DNA of 64,000 nucleotides from Psychrobacter pygoscelis (GCF_004335015.1 NZ_RQRU01000002.1:806001-870000), one strand, 5' to 3'. Positions 43,186 to 53,233 are shown, numbered from the stretch's first letter. The notes: generated by a model not told the origin, from the sequence alone. Program-made: numbers and translations.

Positions 43186-45840
43186 CTAAACCATCCCCCT
43201 CACTCTCGCCATAATCCCTTTACCAATCACCAAGCGCACATAGCTAATCGCAATAATCAGCAACACCGCCATTAGCATCAATGCTCCCAAACTAAAGCTA
43301 CCCCACGGCACCGCAAAGCGCAAGTCAAACCACTGTGTAATAACCACCCAAGCGGCGACGCCAGCACCTAGCACAGCGATGACGCCCGCGCTCAGTCCCA
43401 GTAGGCCAATCTCCAGAATATTAATCTTATACAGGTCGCGCGTCTGCATACCGAGCAGGCGGAACGAAGCGCTGTCTCTTAGACGGTCTTGGGAGGTAGA
43501 GAGCAGCGATGTAATGAGTACCATAATGCCGGTGATCAACGCGAGCAGGGTAAACACTTGCACAAGGCGGCTCATCTGCGCCACGAAGCCTTGCACCTGC
43601 TTAGCAATCGCACCGCCGTCAATACTGGTAATAGCGGGGAATTGGCGCGCAAGGTCAGTTTGGAGTTGTGGAATATCACTTTCTGCGACTTTGGTGGTGG
43701 CAAATTGAATTTGCGGCGCATCCGCCAATACCGACGGCTCAAATAGGAAGTAAAAGTACGGGCTGGGACCGCGCTCATAGCGCTGACGGATACTGGTGAT
43801 TTGCCCGGTGATTTCTATCCCTTGAATATTAAAGTGAACGCGGTCGCCAAGACCGACACCGAGCATTTCTGCAGCCGTGTCTAAAATGGATAGGGGCACG
43901 ACCGAGTCTAAAGCGCTCTTCGTTTGCACTGTATTGCTACTATTTTCAGGTGTTTCAGTAGCTGTAGCATTCTCGATAGGCGCATAAAGCTGGTCAGCTT
44001 CGACCGACGATACGATAAATTCTGTATCCATGACCGTATCAGAGTAGCTTAAATTAAAGATTCGCGTGGGGTCATCACCCGTACCAGAGTCAATGTCGCT
44101 AGCTTTGACGCCACCTGCTTCGCTAATACGCGCCCGAATCACTGGATAATAGGTAATGGGTGCGTCAATCATGGCGTTCAACTGCTCGTGCTGCTCGCTT
44201 TGTACGTCAAGCAAAAATAGATTCGGCGCGTTTTCTGGATAAGCATTGACGAATTGGGTGTTTAAGCTGTGATTGAGTAGGGTAATCATGGTCAGTACAG
44301 CAACGGATAAGGCCAGCGTAACGAAAAACAGCCCCGATTGATTGCCCTTGCGCGATAAGTTATGAATTGCCGTTCTTGGCATCCAGCCAAGCTTGCCCTT
44401 GCTAGACAACTTATTGAGTAACCAGAGCCAACCGCGTGCTAGTAACCAGAAGCTGCCTGCCAATAGCAGCATACCACCGAGCATTTTTAGCCCAGTTATG
44501 AGGGAGCTAAATTCAAAGGCGAGCAGGCCATAAGCGGCAAGCAGCACCAGCGCATACCAATATAAAGGCGGGTGCTGCCGGGCGTTATTGGTCGCTTGCT
44601 GGAGGACGGCAGAGGGTTTGGTATGGGTGACGGCGTAGAGACTGTGCTGGACGATAAGTAAGGTGATGACCAGAGCCACCACGCTGATTTTAAGCACGCT
44701 GAGCAGGTTAATAGACAAGCCAATATCGGCAGGTAACACGGCGGTGAGGTATTGCGCGCCGAATTTGAGCATGACGATACTGACCAGCACCGACCCCAAG
44801 CAAGCGAGCAATGCCATAGCGATAAACACCTGATAATAGCTGCGCTTGATGGATTTGACCGACTCGCCCAGTGCGCGGCGGATAGCATTAGACTTTTGCT
44901 GTAAGCTGACAAAGGCTTTGACCACGCTAAGCAGCGCCACAGCGGATAAAAACAACACGGCGATGACCAGCAGCTTTAAGAACATCAGCACGTTGTCGGA
45001 CACGCGAGTCACTGAAGTGTCCGTATTGGCAGCGTCCGTGAAGGTGATGTCGTCCTGAGCTTTTAGCAACTCTTGGAGCTGTGATTGCTCAGCGGTGATG
45101 GTCTCGGGTGTCCCTGCCAGCTCAATGCGGTAGTTAATGCGGCTGCGTTGACCGAGCAGCTGGGTGGCGGCCAAGCCATCGTTGGCCATTAGCACGCGCG
45201 CACCAAAGCCAAAGGCGGTCAGCGGTCGGTCTGGCTCAGCGAGCAGCTCGTCAGCAATGGTAAAGGTGGCCTCACCAATCTTCACCTTATCGCCGATACG
45301 TGCGTTTAGCCCCGTTAGGACTTGTGCCTCGACCACCACTGTCTTTGCCCCGAGCTGTTGCCACAGCGGCTTACCGGAGGCCAGCTCGACCTCACCATAC
45401 AGGGGATAGTTTGGCGATACCGCTTTGATACGAGCAAGTAGCGCCTGTTCGTTATCAGCGGTCGCCAACGAATCAGACGACCCTGAAATCATCGCATTAA
45501 ATTGATAATCGTAGACGACATTATCCGGCTCAAAGGGTTTGACTGCCACCAGAACATCGCTCGGCCATGCTTGTTGACTGGTCAAGATAAGATCGCCCCC
45601 GACCAGCGCTCGTTGGTTGTCCGCCACGTAATCGCGCACCGACTGCTGGATAGAGTCGAGCGTCAAGAAGGTGGACAGCGATAGTACCATTGCTAGCAAA
45701 AACAACAGCGGATAAATCCAATGTTGCAGCCAACTGCGCCGGACAGCCTTATTGCCTAATGGAGAGCTGCCTAATGATGAGCTGCTTGGATTTGCAAAAT
45801 GGTTGGAGGACGATGACGGCGAAGCAGAAGGTTTACTCAT
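43186..45840 (-). CDS. ABC transporter permease, FtsX-like (YbbP-type)
   Basis: Large permease of about 884 residues from the ATG at 45840 (a TTG six codons earlier is possible). N-terminal helix (about 30-50), an extracytoplasmic domain, then FtsX-type helix clusters near 280-420, 430-480 and C-terminal 750-880. SGSSDSLATADNE and the long periplasmic region (490-740) fit the YbbP family, which acts with YbbA in extraction of lipids or lipoproteins from the membrane. A low-complexity Ser/Pro N-terminus is unusual. Last gene of the tesA-ybbA-ybbP-like operon. Confidence 0.88.
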   Translation of the reverse strand: MSKPSASPSSSSNHFANPSSSSLGSSPLGNKAVRRSWLQHWIYPLLFLLAMVLSLSTFLTLDSIQQSVRDYVADNQRALVGGDLILTSQQAWPSDVLVAVKPFEPDNVVYDYQFNAMISGSSDSLATADNEQALLARIKAVSPNYPLYGEVELASGKPLWQQLGAKTVVVEAQVLTGLNARIGDKVKIGEATFTIADELLAEPDRPLTAFGFGARVLMANDGLAATQLLGQRSRINYRIELAGTPETITAEQSQLQELLKAQDDITFTDAANTDTSVTRVSDNVLMFLKLLVIAVLFLSAVALLSVVKAFVSLQQKSNAIRRALGESVKSIKRSYYQVFIAMALLACLGSVLVSIVMLKFGAQYLTAVLPADIGLSINLLSVLKISVVALVITLLIVQHSLYAVTHTKPSAVLQQATNNARQHPPLYWYALVLLAAYGLLAFEFSSLITGLKMLGGMLLLAGSFWLLARGWLWLLNKLSSKGKLGWMPRTAIHNLSRKGNQSGLFFVTLALSVAVLTMITLLNHSLNTQFVNAYPENAPNLFLLDVQSEQHEQLNAMIDAPITYYPVIRARISEAGGVKASDIDSGTGDDPTRIFNLSYSDTVMDTEFIVSSVEADQLYAPIENATATETPENSSNTVQTKSALDSVVPLSILDTAAEMLGVGLGDRVHFNIQGIEITGQITSIRQRYERGPSPYFYFLFEPSVLADAPQIQFATTKVAESDIPQLQTDLARQFPAITSIDGGAIAKQVQGFVAQMSRLVQVFTLLALITGIMVLITSLLSTSQDRLRDSASFRLLGMQTRDLYKINILEIGLLGLSAGVIAVLGAGVAAWVVITQWFDLRFAVPWGSFSLGALMLMAVLLIIAISYVRLVIGKGIMARVRGMV

Positions 45841-45881
45841 AATGGCGGGTCTATTCAATGTTTGACGGGAGTCTGATAGGA

Positions 45882-45922
45882 TTGCCCCCTTCCTTTTCCA
45901 AAGGAAGGGCTGGGGATGGATT
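45882..45922. repeat. C-rich hairpin repeat, copy 2
   Basis: TTGCCCCCTTCCTTT and AAAGGAAGGGCTGGGG form a hairpin between the ATPase and permease genes; the same type occurs at 36740-36788. Confidence 0.65.
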
Positions 45923-45924
45923 CT

Positions 45925-46647
45925 CTAACCTGCCACCCGACCATCCACAATAGTAATCACCTGATTGGCATGCTCAGTCAAAGCAGGGTCATGGGTCACC
46001 ACCACCAGTGCCGTGCCAGATTGCTGTTGCAGCTCTAACAGTAAGTTCATCACTTGCTGCGCGTTTTGCTCGTCCAAATTTCCGGTAGGCTCATCGGCAA
46101 AGATAATTTTTGGCTTTGCCACTAACGCGCGCGCGAGGGCAGTACGTTGTTGCTCCCCGCCAGACAGCTGATGCGGCAGGCTGTCACGGCGATGCGTTAG
46201 CCCAACGGCAACGAGTAATTCCTCGACCCGATTGGCGTCAGAACGCCGAGCAATATCCAGCGGAAAGGCGATGTTTTCAGCTACCGTCAGTGTCGGCAGT
46301 AAATGAAAAGATTGAAAGACAAAGCCCATATCTTGCTGGCGCTTTTGTGCCAAAGCCTCCTCACTCAGTTGGGTTAAGTTTTGATTGTCCAGCCACACTT
46401 CTCCTGAGTCAGGATAGTCTAGCCCAGCGAGCAGTCCTAATAGGGTGGATTTACCCGAACCAGATTTACCCATAATCACTGCAAACTCACCAGCAGCGAT
46501 ACTGATATCTATCCCTTTAATGATATCAATACGTTGGTCACCGACCGACACGCTTTTACTAAGATTGTTGGCGTGAAGCAATGGTTGGCTGTCTGGCTTA
46601 TGGTTTGATGTGACAGGGTTTGTCTTAACGTCGAGCGTAGCAGTCAT
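45925..46647 (-). CDS. ABC transporter ATP-binding protein (YbbA-like)
   Basis: ATPase of 240 residues of the MacB/LolD type. Walker A GKSGSGKSTLLGLLAGL near residue 58, signature LSGGEQQRTALARAL near 160 and Walker B IIFADEPTGNLD near 180. Its start overlaps the stop of the tesA-like gene by one base (TAATG), so it is coupled to it. Expected partner: the FtsX-like permease downstream. Confidence 0.95.
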   Translation of the reverse strand: MTATLDVKTNPVTSNHKPDSQPLLHANNLSKSVSVGDQRIDIIKGIDISIAAGEFAVIMGKSGSGKSTLLGLLAGLDYPDSGEVWLDNQNLTQLSEEALAQKRQQDMGFVFQSFHLLPTLTVAENIAFPLDIARRSDANRVEELLVAVGLTHRRDSLPHQLSGGEQQRTALARALVAKPKIIFADEPTGNLDEQNAQQVMNLLLELQQQSGTALVVVTHDPALTEHANQVITIVDGRVAG

Positions 46648-47459
46648 TATGAAGTCTCAGCAGTGGTAGCAGTCGATAATTGAGTGTCAGGCGACGATTG
46701 ATTTGAGTCAAGCACTTGCGCCAGTGTGGGCTTAAGCACAGGCAAGATGTTGTCATTGACGATTATTGTATAACCGTCCTTGGTCGGGTGGATAGCATCG
46801 TCTTGGTTCAGCTCACGATCGGCGGCCACGCCATCTAAAAAGAACGGAATAAAGGCCACGCCAGTGTCTTCAGCGATACGTGGGTAGATATCTGAGAACG
46901 ACTTAACGTACTCATTGCCCATATTGTCATAGACTTGCATGCCGCCCAAGATGACCGTACTGCCGCCCGCTTGCAGGCGCTCAATGGCGGTGCGGATATT
47001 TTTCTCGATCATCGCTACCTCAATACCGCGCATAGCATCGTTTGCGCCCGTGGTCAAAATCGTAATATCGGGCTTGGTCTTCATCACCCAGTCTAGACGG
47101 TTGACCAGGCCAGTGCTGGTTTCACCGCTTAGCCCTGAGTTGACGACTTTCGCATTGACATAACCGGCTTCATGAAGCGCGGCCTCTAACTGCGCAGGAT
47201 AGCTGTCTTGCTCTGCTACGCCAAGCCCTTCGGTAAGCGAGTCGCCCAGCGCTAGGATAGTAATAGGCTGGGTAATCGTTTGCTCCGCACTTTGCGAATT
47301 GTTTTGCGCGCTATTTGTACTCTGAGCAGTGCTATCTTGAGCAATAGCCTCTTGATTCGCGCTGTCCTGAGTGGTTGTGTCTGGTGCAGGCTGGCAGGCC
47401 ATCAGTGACAGGCTACTAAATATGGCTAAGCTCAAATGCTTTATTGAGGTCGAGTGCAT
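46647..47459 (-). CDS. tesA: TesA-like SGNH-hydrolase lipoprotein
   Basis: GDSL/SGNH esterase or thioesterase of 270 residues. The ATG at 47459 is supported by AAAGGAAAG; LSLMAC (Cys about 22) makes it a lipoprotein. A Thr/Gln/Ser linker leads to the catalytic block LALGDSLTEGLGV near 80, the NSGLSGETST Gly block, GANDAMRG (Asn) and DAIHPTKDGY (Asp, His). TesA in E. coli is a soluble periplasmic acyl hydrolase, so the lipoprotein form differs. Gene order tesA-ybbA-ybbP is reminiscent of E. coli, where tesA is divergent. Confidence 0.87.
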   Translation of the reverse strand: MHSTSIKHLSLAIFSSLSLMACQPAPDTTTQDSANQEAIAQDSTAQSTNSAQNNSQSAEQTITQPITILALGDSLTEGLGVAEQDSYPAQLEAALHEAGYVNAKVVNSGLSGETSTGLVNRLDWVMKTKPDITILTTGANDAMRGIEVAMIEKNIRTAIERLQAGGSTVILGGMQVYDNMGNEYVKSFSDIYPRIAEDTGVAFIPFFLDGVAADRELNQDDAIHPTKDGYTIIVNDNILPVLKPTLAQVLDSNQSSPDTQLSTATTAETS

Positions 47460-48087
47460 AGGGTGCTTTCCTTTAAATCTTGTCATGACGCTGTCCCAAC
47501 TGCTTAGATAATACCAACATAACGACTGCGCTACTGACGGTCATTATTTATAGTCAACTTAAAATAAAAGTGTCAAGAATAAATTCTAGCGTGAAACTAG
47601 TATAAGTTTTATTAGCTTGCTGCAGCTTCACAGACATAGGCGTCGTAAAATTCATCCCAGTTTTGCTTATATTCTGTTAATACTCTTTAAAAATAAGCCT
47701 ACTACATAGTAGCGTTTTATTGGCCTGTTCGCTGTCTAGAATTGGTTATGGCATGAGAGAGTTAAAGTTAGCCATATAAGAGTAGGGGAGAGGTAACAAG
47801 GGATACTAAGTCAGACGATTAAACGCGCTTCTATAGTAGGATAGATTGGCAATCAATCAGAGCGTTAGTTAGCTTTGCTTAGACTGGCGCTGTTCGCGTT
47901 GGCTGAGATTGATACTATCTGAGGGATCTTAAAAATAGAAAGTTTTTTGGCAGGCGTAGAAGACTTGTAGTGGTGAGGCTTTGATTTAGAAGTGTCTGAT
48001 AGATCTGAGTTAATACGCAAACGCCAATAGCTTATTGAAATTAGCGTATTAACCGCTCATTTTTATTCCTGAATTAAGATAAAAGCG
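47460..48087. other. Intergenic region, possibly decayed DNA
   Basis: About 630 bases. It contains an inverted repeat TTAATACGC...GCGTATTAA (48010-48052) and, on the minus strand near 47612-47690, a short coding-like frame without a start. No gene is confidently called. Confidence 0.45.
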
Positions 48088-48235
48088 CTAATCTATACTC
48101 TGGTCTAGCAGTTTACAAGCTTCTGCTTTTCCTTCAACGCCATCACTATCAAGCGCTCTATCAGTCGCTTCGTTATAGGCGTTAAAGAGCTTTGCTTTGA
48201 TGGCGGCCGATGTGCTTTAAGGCGTCTAAAAACAT
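48088..48235 (-). pseudogene. Small ORF with an apparent one-base frameshift
   Basis: ATG at 48235 opens MFLDALKHIG; one frame later translation gives AIKAKLFNAYNEATDRALDS followed by DGVEGKAEACKLLDQSID and a TAG at 48088. Dropping one C from GGCCGCC (about 48202-48208) would join the halves into a coherent 48-residue helical protein. Family not recognised. It may be a broken gene or a base-calling error. Confidence 0.35.
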
Positions 48236-48276
48236 GACAATCTTCTTTTATCTTCAATATCGTATTCGGTAACGAG

Positions 48277-49581
48277 CTAACGATGATCATACAGCTCACG
48301 CACCACTTCGCCGATGACTTTTATACCCGCTGTTAGCGTTTGCTCATCGGCAGCGATACTCATGCGGACACATTCATAAGCATGTGGGAAGCCCTCGATA
48401 TCCAGTCCCGGATAGAAATATTCACTCGGTACGATGAGCGTGTTTTTGGCTTTCAGTCGATCATAAAGCTCAGTCGTAGTGATGGGCAAATCTTTGAACC
48501 ACACCCAAAGGAATATAGCGCCTTCAGGCTTGTGGATAAATACTGGATAGTCGCCAAGTTCAGCTTTTATCAGGTCGACGGCTCGTTTGGCATTCTTAGC
48601 ATAAAAAGGCTTGATGGTATCATCACAAAGCTGCTTTAGCGTGTCATCTTCAAATAGCGGCGTGGCAACAGCAGCGCCAAAGCGTGTTGGTGCTAAGTTC
48701 ACCACAGCATTCATGCTACTGATGGCTTTAATAACCTCAGGATGAGCGACAACGATGCCGGTACGTACGCCAGGCAAGCCAATTTTGGATAGGCTAAAGC
48801 ACAGGATGGTATTGTTATCCCAATGCAGTTTTACATTAGGGTAGATGACATTGGGAAACGGCTCACCGTAAGCATTATCGATAATAAGTGGTACATCGTA
48901 CTGCTTGGCGATATCGACTAGGGTGGCGATTTCTTCATCCGTCAATACGTTACCTGTCGGGTTGGTTGGACGAGAGCAGCAAATCGCGCCAATTTCACCG
49001 TTTTTTAATGCAGGAAGGTCACGCAGGGCATCAAAATCGACACGATATTTATAAAATCCTGACTCGCCTTCATGAGTGACCTCTTCAATCTCTGGTTTAA
49101 TAGCGATGAAGTGCTTGCCGTCTATCTGAACATCGCTGTAACCCACATATTCGGGGGCAAGCGGTAGTAAGATAGACTTAGTGACCGTCTCGCCGTCGTC
49201 CGCTGCAAATTGACCACCAAATAGGTTAAACAAATAAAAGAAAGCGTTTTGCGAGCCATTGGTCAGCGCGATATTGTCGCGGGTCAATTGCCAGTCATAA
49301 TGCCGATGAAAAAAATCGACCAAGGTATCGATAAATTTGGCATCGCCTTGCGGATTTGAATAATTGGTAATCGACTCAATAGCCGAGCTACCTATTCCGC
49401 CAGCCCCTAAAGAATTATAGGCCTTTAAGTAGGCTTCGTTTACCTTATCAATGCGCGCAGGATTACCACCACCTAGTAGATAAACAGGCGTCTCACTACG
49501 CAGTGCATCGCCCAAGTCATCCATAATCTGCGAAAGGCTACTGGGCTTGGTGAATTGTTGACCGTATTTTGAAAACTTCAT
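48277..49581 (-). CDS. avtA: Valine-pyruvate aminotransferase
   Basis: PLP aminotransferase of 434 residues (fold type I). The start MKFSKYGQQFTKPSSL is typical of AvtA, which transfers an amino group between valine or alanine and pyruvate. SLSKIGLPGVRTGI near residue 265 holds the PLP lysine; NPTGNVLTDEEI and DNAYGEPFP the substrate and PLP contacts. The ATG at 49581 is preferred over one 66 bases upstream. Stand-alone, minus strand. Confidence 0.93.
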   Translation of the reverse strand: MKFSKYGQQFTKPSSLSQIMDDLGDALRSETPVYLLGGGNPARIDKVNEAYLKAYNSLGAGGIGSSAIESITNYSNPQGDAKFIDTLVDFFHRHYDWQLTRDNIALTNGSQNAFFYLFNLFGGQFAADDGETVTKSILLPLAPEYVGYSDVQIDGKHFIAIKPEIEEVTHEGESGFYKYRVDFDALRDLPALKNGEIGAICCSRPTNPTGNVLTDEEIATLVDIAKQYDVPLIIDNAYGEPFPNVIYPNVKLHWDNNTILCFSLSKIGLPGVRTGIVVAHPEVIKAISSMNAVVNLAPTRFGAAVATPLFEDDTLKQLCDDTIKPFYAKNAKRAVDLIKAELGDYPVFIHKPEGAIFLWVWFKDLPITTTELYDRLKAKNTLIVPSEYFYPGLDIEGFPHAYECVRMSIAADEQTLTAGIKVIGEVVRELYDHR

Positions 49582-49711
49582 AAGAGCGTTGCCATGATAG
49601 TTAAGTAATAAGAAAATTGCCCTCAGTATAACAAACCTTCGGTACAAGTCTTTACTGGCTTAGCCAGCAGTGCTGACTCAATCGGTGGTTTTAGGCCTTG
49701 ATATCTTGTTT

Positions 49712-50968
49712 TTATTCAGTAGCTTTACCATCAATCATAATGGGTCTGCTGGCGAGCCAAGCCATACCTACATTGAGGACCATGAGAATGAGTAAGAGCA
49801 GGAGCGGCGTATCCCAATTGCCCGTTTGTTCGTGAAGCCAACCAGTACCTAGTGGGCCAAAAAAGGCGATTAGGTAGCCAATGGTCTGGACCATGCCGGA
49901 CAGTTTACTCGCCTGATGGGGGGTATAGGTGCGCAGCGAAAACAACATCATACATAAGGTGAATATTCCCGCACAGCCGATGCCCATACAGGCAGACCAA
50001 ACTCCTGCTAGCGAGATAGGCAAATAGGCTATTCCTAATGCACCAATGACATTAAAGAGAGAGGCTACCACTGCCACTATTTGGATAGATATCCCGCGTC
50101 TGATCACCCAAGTCATACTGATAATAGCAATGGGGGCCATAAACTGAAAGACCGAGGCCATATGACCGGCTTTAACTTGATCAAGGCCTTTACCTGCCAA
50201 GATTGAAGGTAAAAAGCTAGCGACGATATAAAACATTACCGATTGCAAACCCATAAACATAGCCATCTGCCAAGCCAGCTTTGAGCGCCAGATAGCAATG
50301 TCTTCACTGGCGATGGTATCCATTGATTGCGGGAGACGATGTGAGGAGCCAAGCTTGACGCGTAATAGTATCCAAAAACCTATCGCTAAGATACCTAGCC
50401 CTGCCCAGCCGCCAAGCGCCCACTGCCAGCCGACCTTCGTCGTTAGTGGATACAAAACCCCAGCAATCAGACCAGCGACCAAGGTCATGGTCAGACTAAA
50501 TATCCCCGTGATTAAAGGAATGTTATTGGGGGTGCGCTGCTTGATAATCGGCGCGGCTAAGGTATTGGCGAAGCCGATCGCTAATGACAACATCATAGTG
50601 CCAATCAAAAATCCTGTCCAAGTGTCCCATACCGATCGCAGTACAATACCCGCTGTCAGTAGAGTCAACATCACGATCAGCGTATTCTCTAAGCCAAAAC
50701 GCTTGCCAATAGTCGGAGAAACCAACGCGCCTAAGGCGAACATTAGCATCGGTATGGCACCAAGCCATCCAATCTGAATCTCGGAGATCTGTAGCGCATC
50801 TTGTACCACAGGAGCGATGGAGCCGAGCGCAACGATAGGCGAGCGCATATTCGATGACAGTAGCATAATAGCAACGAGTACTAGCCAGAAGGTGAGTCGC
50901 GGTGACGGTGTGGCTTTGGCGGTAGTCGCTGCCTTATCAGACTGAGCAGAGCGGGAATATTGAGACAT
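49712..50968 (-). CDS. MFS transporter, CynX/NimT-like
   Basis: Twelve-helix major facilitator protein of 418 residues, starting after a polar ~25-residue tail. LLSSNMRSPIVALGSIAPVVQ and a second-half GMVQTIGYLIAFFGPLGTGWLHEQTG match the cyanate-type (CynX/YycB) branch. The substrate is unknown; cyanate, 2-nitroimidazole and other small compounds have been linked to relatives. Not in an operon. Confidence 0.83.
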   Translation of the reverse strand: MSQYSRSAQSDKAATTAKATPSPRLTFWLVLVAIMLLSSNMRSPIVALGSIAPVVQDALQISEIQIGWLGAIPMLMFALGALVSPTIGKRFGLENTLIVMLTLLTAGIVLRSVWDTWTGFLIGTMMLSLAIGFANTLAAPIIKQRTPNNIPLITGIFSLTMTLVAGLIAGVLYPLTTKVGWQWALGGWAGLGILAIGFWILLRVKLGSSHRLPQSMDTIASEDIAIWRSKLAWQMAMFMGLQSVMFYIVASFLPSILAGKGLDQVKAGHMASVFQFMAPIAIISMTWVIRRGISIQIVAVVASLFNVIGALGIAYLPISLAGVWSACMGIGCAGIFTLCMMLFSLRTYTPHQASKLSGMVQTIGYLIAFFGPLGTGWLHEQTGNWDTPLLLLLILMVLNVGMAWLASRPIMIDGKATE

Positions 50969-51310
50969 AAATAACAGACCACTTTTAAGATTTTAGAAGT
51001 CAATTAAGGCGGAGCAAAGGCGGAAGGACAAGTGGCTTAGAGCACCTTAATGACCGGATCAGTTTCAGCAAAAAACCATCGCCTTGATAGCGATGGTTTA
51101 ATAGCCGATTGGGAGTGTCTTGTGAAGCTAACTATTTGGTGACAGGACGACAATCGGATAATGACAGTTATCAAGTTACTGGTAGGGCAAACAATAAAGT
51201 CAGTAGCGGTATTAGTAGAGACATCAATAGAGAAGCGCTTCGACTACGCAGCGTTAATTTTGAACGCGTATTAATAGATTATAAAGTCAGATTGTTAGCT
51301 ATGAGCTACT
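50969..51310. other. Intergenic region with a terminator
   Basis: 342 bases without a supportable gene. It holds the MFS gene's upstream region and the terminator at 51071-51099. Confidence 0.6.
51071..51099 (-). terminator. Terminator downstream of nqrM
   Basis: On the minus strand AAACCATCGC pairs with GCGATGGTTT and continues in a T tract. It lies about 210 bases after the nqrM stop. Confidence 0.75.
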
Positions 51311-51565
51311 TTAGACAGCAGATCTACCCAGTTGTTTGGCTTTATCAGCATTAATCTGTGCTTTTTGCGCTTCAGTAATACTGTCGCATTTATTGGGGTC
51401 ATCGCCGCAAAACTGGCAAGTCTCATCACCCATAAGATTGGCCACGCGTCCGCAAGAGCCACGTAGTGGTTCTTTTTTGATCATATAGCCAATGCCCATG
51501 AACAAAAAGAACAGCACAAATACAGCAAAGGTAATGGCAAGCATGGGAAGCAGTTGGGTTAGCAT
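51311..51565 (-). CDS. nqrM: Na+-NQR maturation protein NqrM
   Basis: Small membrane protein of 84 residues; NqrM (DUF539) is needed to insert iron into the Na+-NQR complex. A single N-terminal helix (about 5-30) is followed by LRGSCGRVAN and TCQFCGDDPNKC, giving the four conserved cysteines. The ATG at 51565 is chosen from family length and an AGGTG seven bases upstream. It is separated from apbE by nhaD, unlike the usual apbE-nqrM order. Confidence 0.92.
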   Translation of the reverse strand: MLTQLLPMLAITFAVFVLFFLFMGIGYMIKKEPLRGSCGRVANLMGDETCQFCGDDPNKCDSITEAQKAQINADKAKQLGRSAV

Positions 51566-51682
51566 AAGAGCACCTAATGACAATAAATGTAATACTCGGA
51601 TAGCAATGGCTTGGTAACAGATTTGACTTAACCAAAGCTACGCATGAGTAGAGTCACAGACTTTAGTATAGCAAACTCCGTA

Positions 51683-53233
51683 CTAAATGACATGGATGAG
51701 AACGTAACTGGCTGCCCCTGCTAGATAGCCGACAAGCGCCAGACCACTGATACGCTTAAGATACCAAATAAAGGAGATTTTCTCCATTCCCATAGCGGCT
51801 ACGCCCGCAGCAGAGCCGATGATAAGACAGCTGCCGCCTGTCCCCGCGCAGTAGGCCAAGAAGTGCCAAAAAGCCCCATCTTGCAGAAACTGGCTTTGCC
51901 GTGTCAGCTCACTACCGCTCAGTCCCGTCATCGCCCCTTGATCCAATAGTGGATACATCTTCATAGCGCCCGCGACTAGAGGGACATTGTCTACTAGTGA
52001 GGATAGCAAGCCGATTAATACATTGATGACATAAAGGTTGCCAAATGTACTATCGAGTAGGTGCGCCATATCGGCCAAATGACCAGCAGTAGCGAGCCCT
52101 GAGACTGCCAGTAATATCCCTAAAAAAAACAAAATACTGGGGATATCTACTCGCTGTAATACCCCAACGACAGTAACGTGCTGCTTGACATACCAATCTT
52201 GGTGACGGTGGGTAATCTCGGTGAATATCCATAATATGGCCACACCAAATAAAATCCCCATATAGGGTGGTAGATGCGTTAACGTCTTAAACACAGGCAC
52301 AAAGGCTAATGCACCAAGACCCAGTGCTAACACAGCGCTGCGCTGACGACTACTAATAGGCAAGTCGTTCGGCTTTTCGTTAATATTAGTGGCTTCGCTG
52401 CCTTGAATAGCTTCATTGCCACTGGCGTGATTACTGGTAGGTAGCGATGAAGCCATTGAGTCGTTGGGCGATAAGCTAGTATTTGCTGCTGCTATCACAG
52501 GTTGCCCTTGACCTAAGTAATTGCTACTTGAGGCTTGCAGCACAGCTTTTTCTGGAGTAGGACGGTAGACTTTTTGTCCCTTGAACATCATTGTCAAGAT
52601 AGCCAGCGGCACAGTGGCGGCGATCAGACTGGGTATAATAAGGTCGATAATAATGCGATTAGCGGTAATCTGATTGCCAATCCACAGCATGGTGGTGGTC
52701 ACATCACCAATGGGTGACCAAGCACCGCCCGCATTGGCACAAATAACCACAATTCCGGCGAACCACCAACGCAGCTGCTTATCACCGATAAGCTTGCGAA
52801 GCAGTGATACCATTACGATGGTGGTGGTTAGATTGTCCAGAAGTGCGGAGAAAAAGAAGGTTAAAATGCCGATGATCCACAGCAAGGTCGTGGCATTGGT
52901 GGTCTGAATGCGACTGGTGATAGCGTCAAAGCCATCGTGAGCATCGACCAACTCGACGATAACCATAGCCCCCATCAAAAAGAACAATATCTCCGCAATC
53001 TCAGCCAAGTGATGGCGCAGCTCGGTATTAATCAAGGCAGAGACGCTATGAGCGCTGTTAGTGGCCTCACTGACATGAGGTGCTAGCAAAGTATCGGCAC
53101 CAATCACGAGCAGTGTCCAGATAACCACGGCTGTAAATAGCGCCGAGGCCGCCTTATCAATATGGAGGTTATGCTCCAATGCTATTGCTAGATAACCCAA
53201 TACAAATACCACGGCCATTAGACTATAGATCAT
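51683..53233 (-). CDS. nhaD: Na+/H+ antiporter NhaD
   Basis: Antiporter of 516 residues with about 12 helices. The NhaD/IT-superfamily signatures LLDNLTTTIVMVSLLRKLIGD, ANAGGAWSPIGDVTTTMLW and SLVDNVPLVAGAMKMYPL are intact. A polar Ser/Asn insert around residues 235-285 is longer than I expect in the family. It exports sodium in exchange for protons at the inner membrane. Its position between apbE and nqrM couples sodium export with the sodium pump. Confidence 0.93.
   Translation of the reverse strand: MIYSLMAVVFVLGYLAIALEHNLHIDKAASALFTAVVIWTLLVIGADTLLAPHVSEATNSAHSVSALINTELRHHLAEIAEILFFLMGAMVIVELVDAHDGFDAITSRIQTTNATTLLWIIGILTFFFSALLDNLTTTIVMVSLLRKLIGDKQLRWWFAGIVVICANAGGAWSPIGDVTTTMLWIGNQITANRIIIDLIIPSLIAATVPLAILTMMFKGQKVYRPTPEKAVLQASSSNYLGQGQPVIAAANTSLSPNDSMASSLPTSNHASGNEAIQGSEATNINEKPNDLPISSRQRSAVLALGLGALAFVPVFKTLTHLPPYMGILFGVAILWIFTEITHRHQDWYVKQHVTVVGVLQRVDIPSILFFLGILLAVSGLATAGHLADMAHLLDSTFGNLYVINVLIGLLSSLVDNVPLVAGAMKMYPLLDQGAMTGLSGSELTRQSQFLQDGAFWHFLAYCAGTGGSCLIIGSAAGVAAMGMEKISFIWYLKRISGLALVGYLAGAASYVLIHVI

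Noticed and set aside
43379..46475. Many plus-strand ORFs opposite the ABC genes
   Set aside because: Shadows of the permease and ATPase genes; no signals of their own.
47612..47690. Coding-like minus-strand fragment ending EAAAS
   Set aside because: No start codon or ribosome binding site; at most a gene remnant.
48105..48299. A 64-residue minus-strand ORF overlapping the avtA end
   Set aside because: Low-complexity basic sequence; another frame of the same stretch gives a more coherent small protein.
51109..51354. An 81-residue plus-strand ORF opposite the end of nqrM
   Set aside because: Polar, no family, no ribosome binding site; overlaps the well-supported nqrM.
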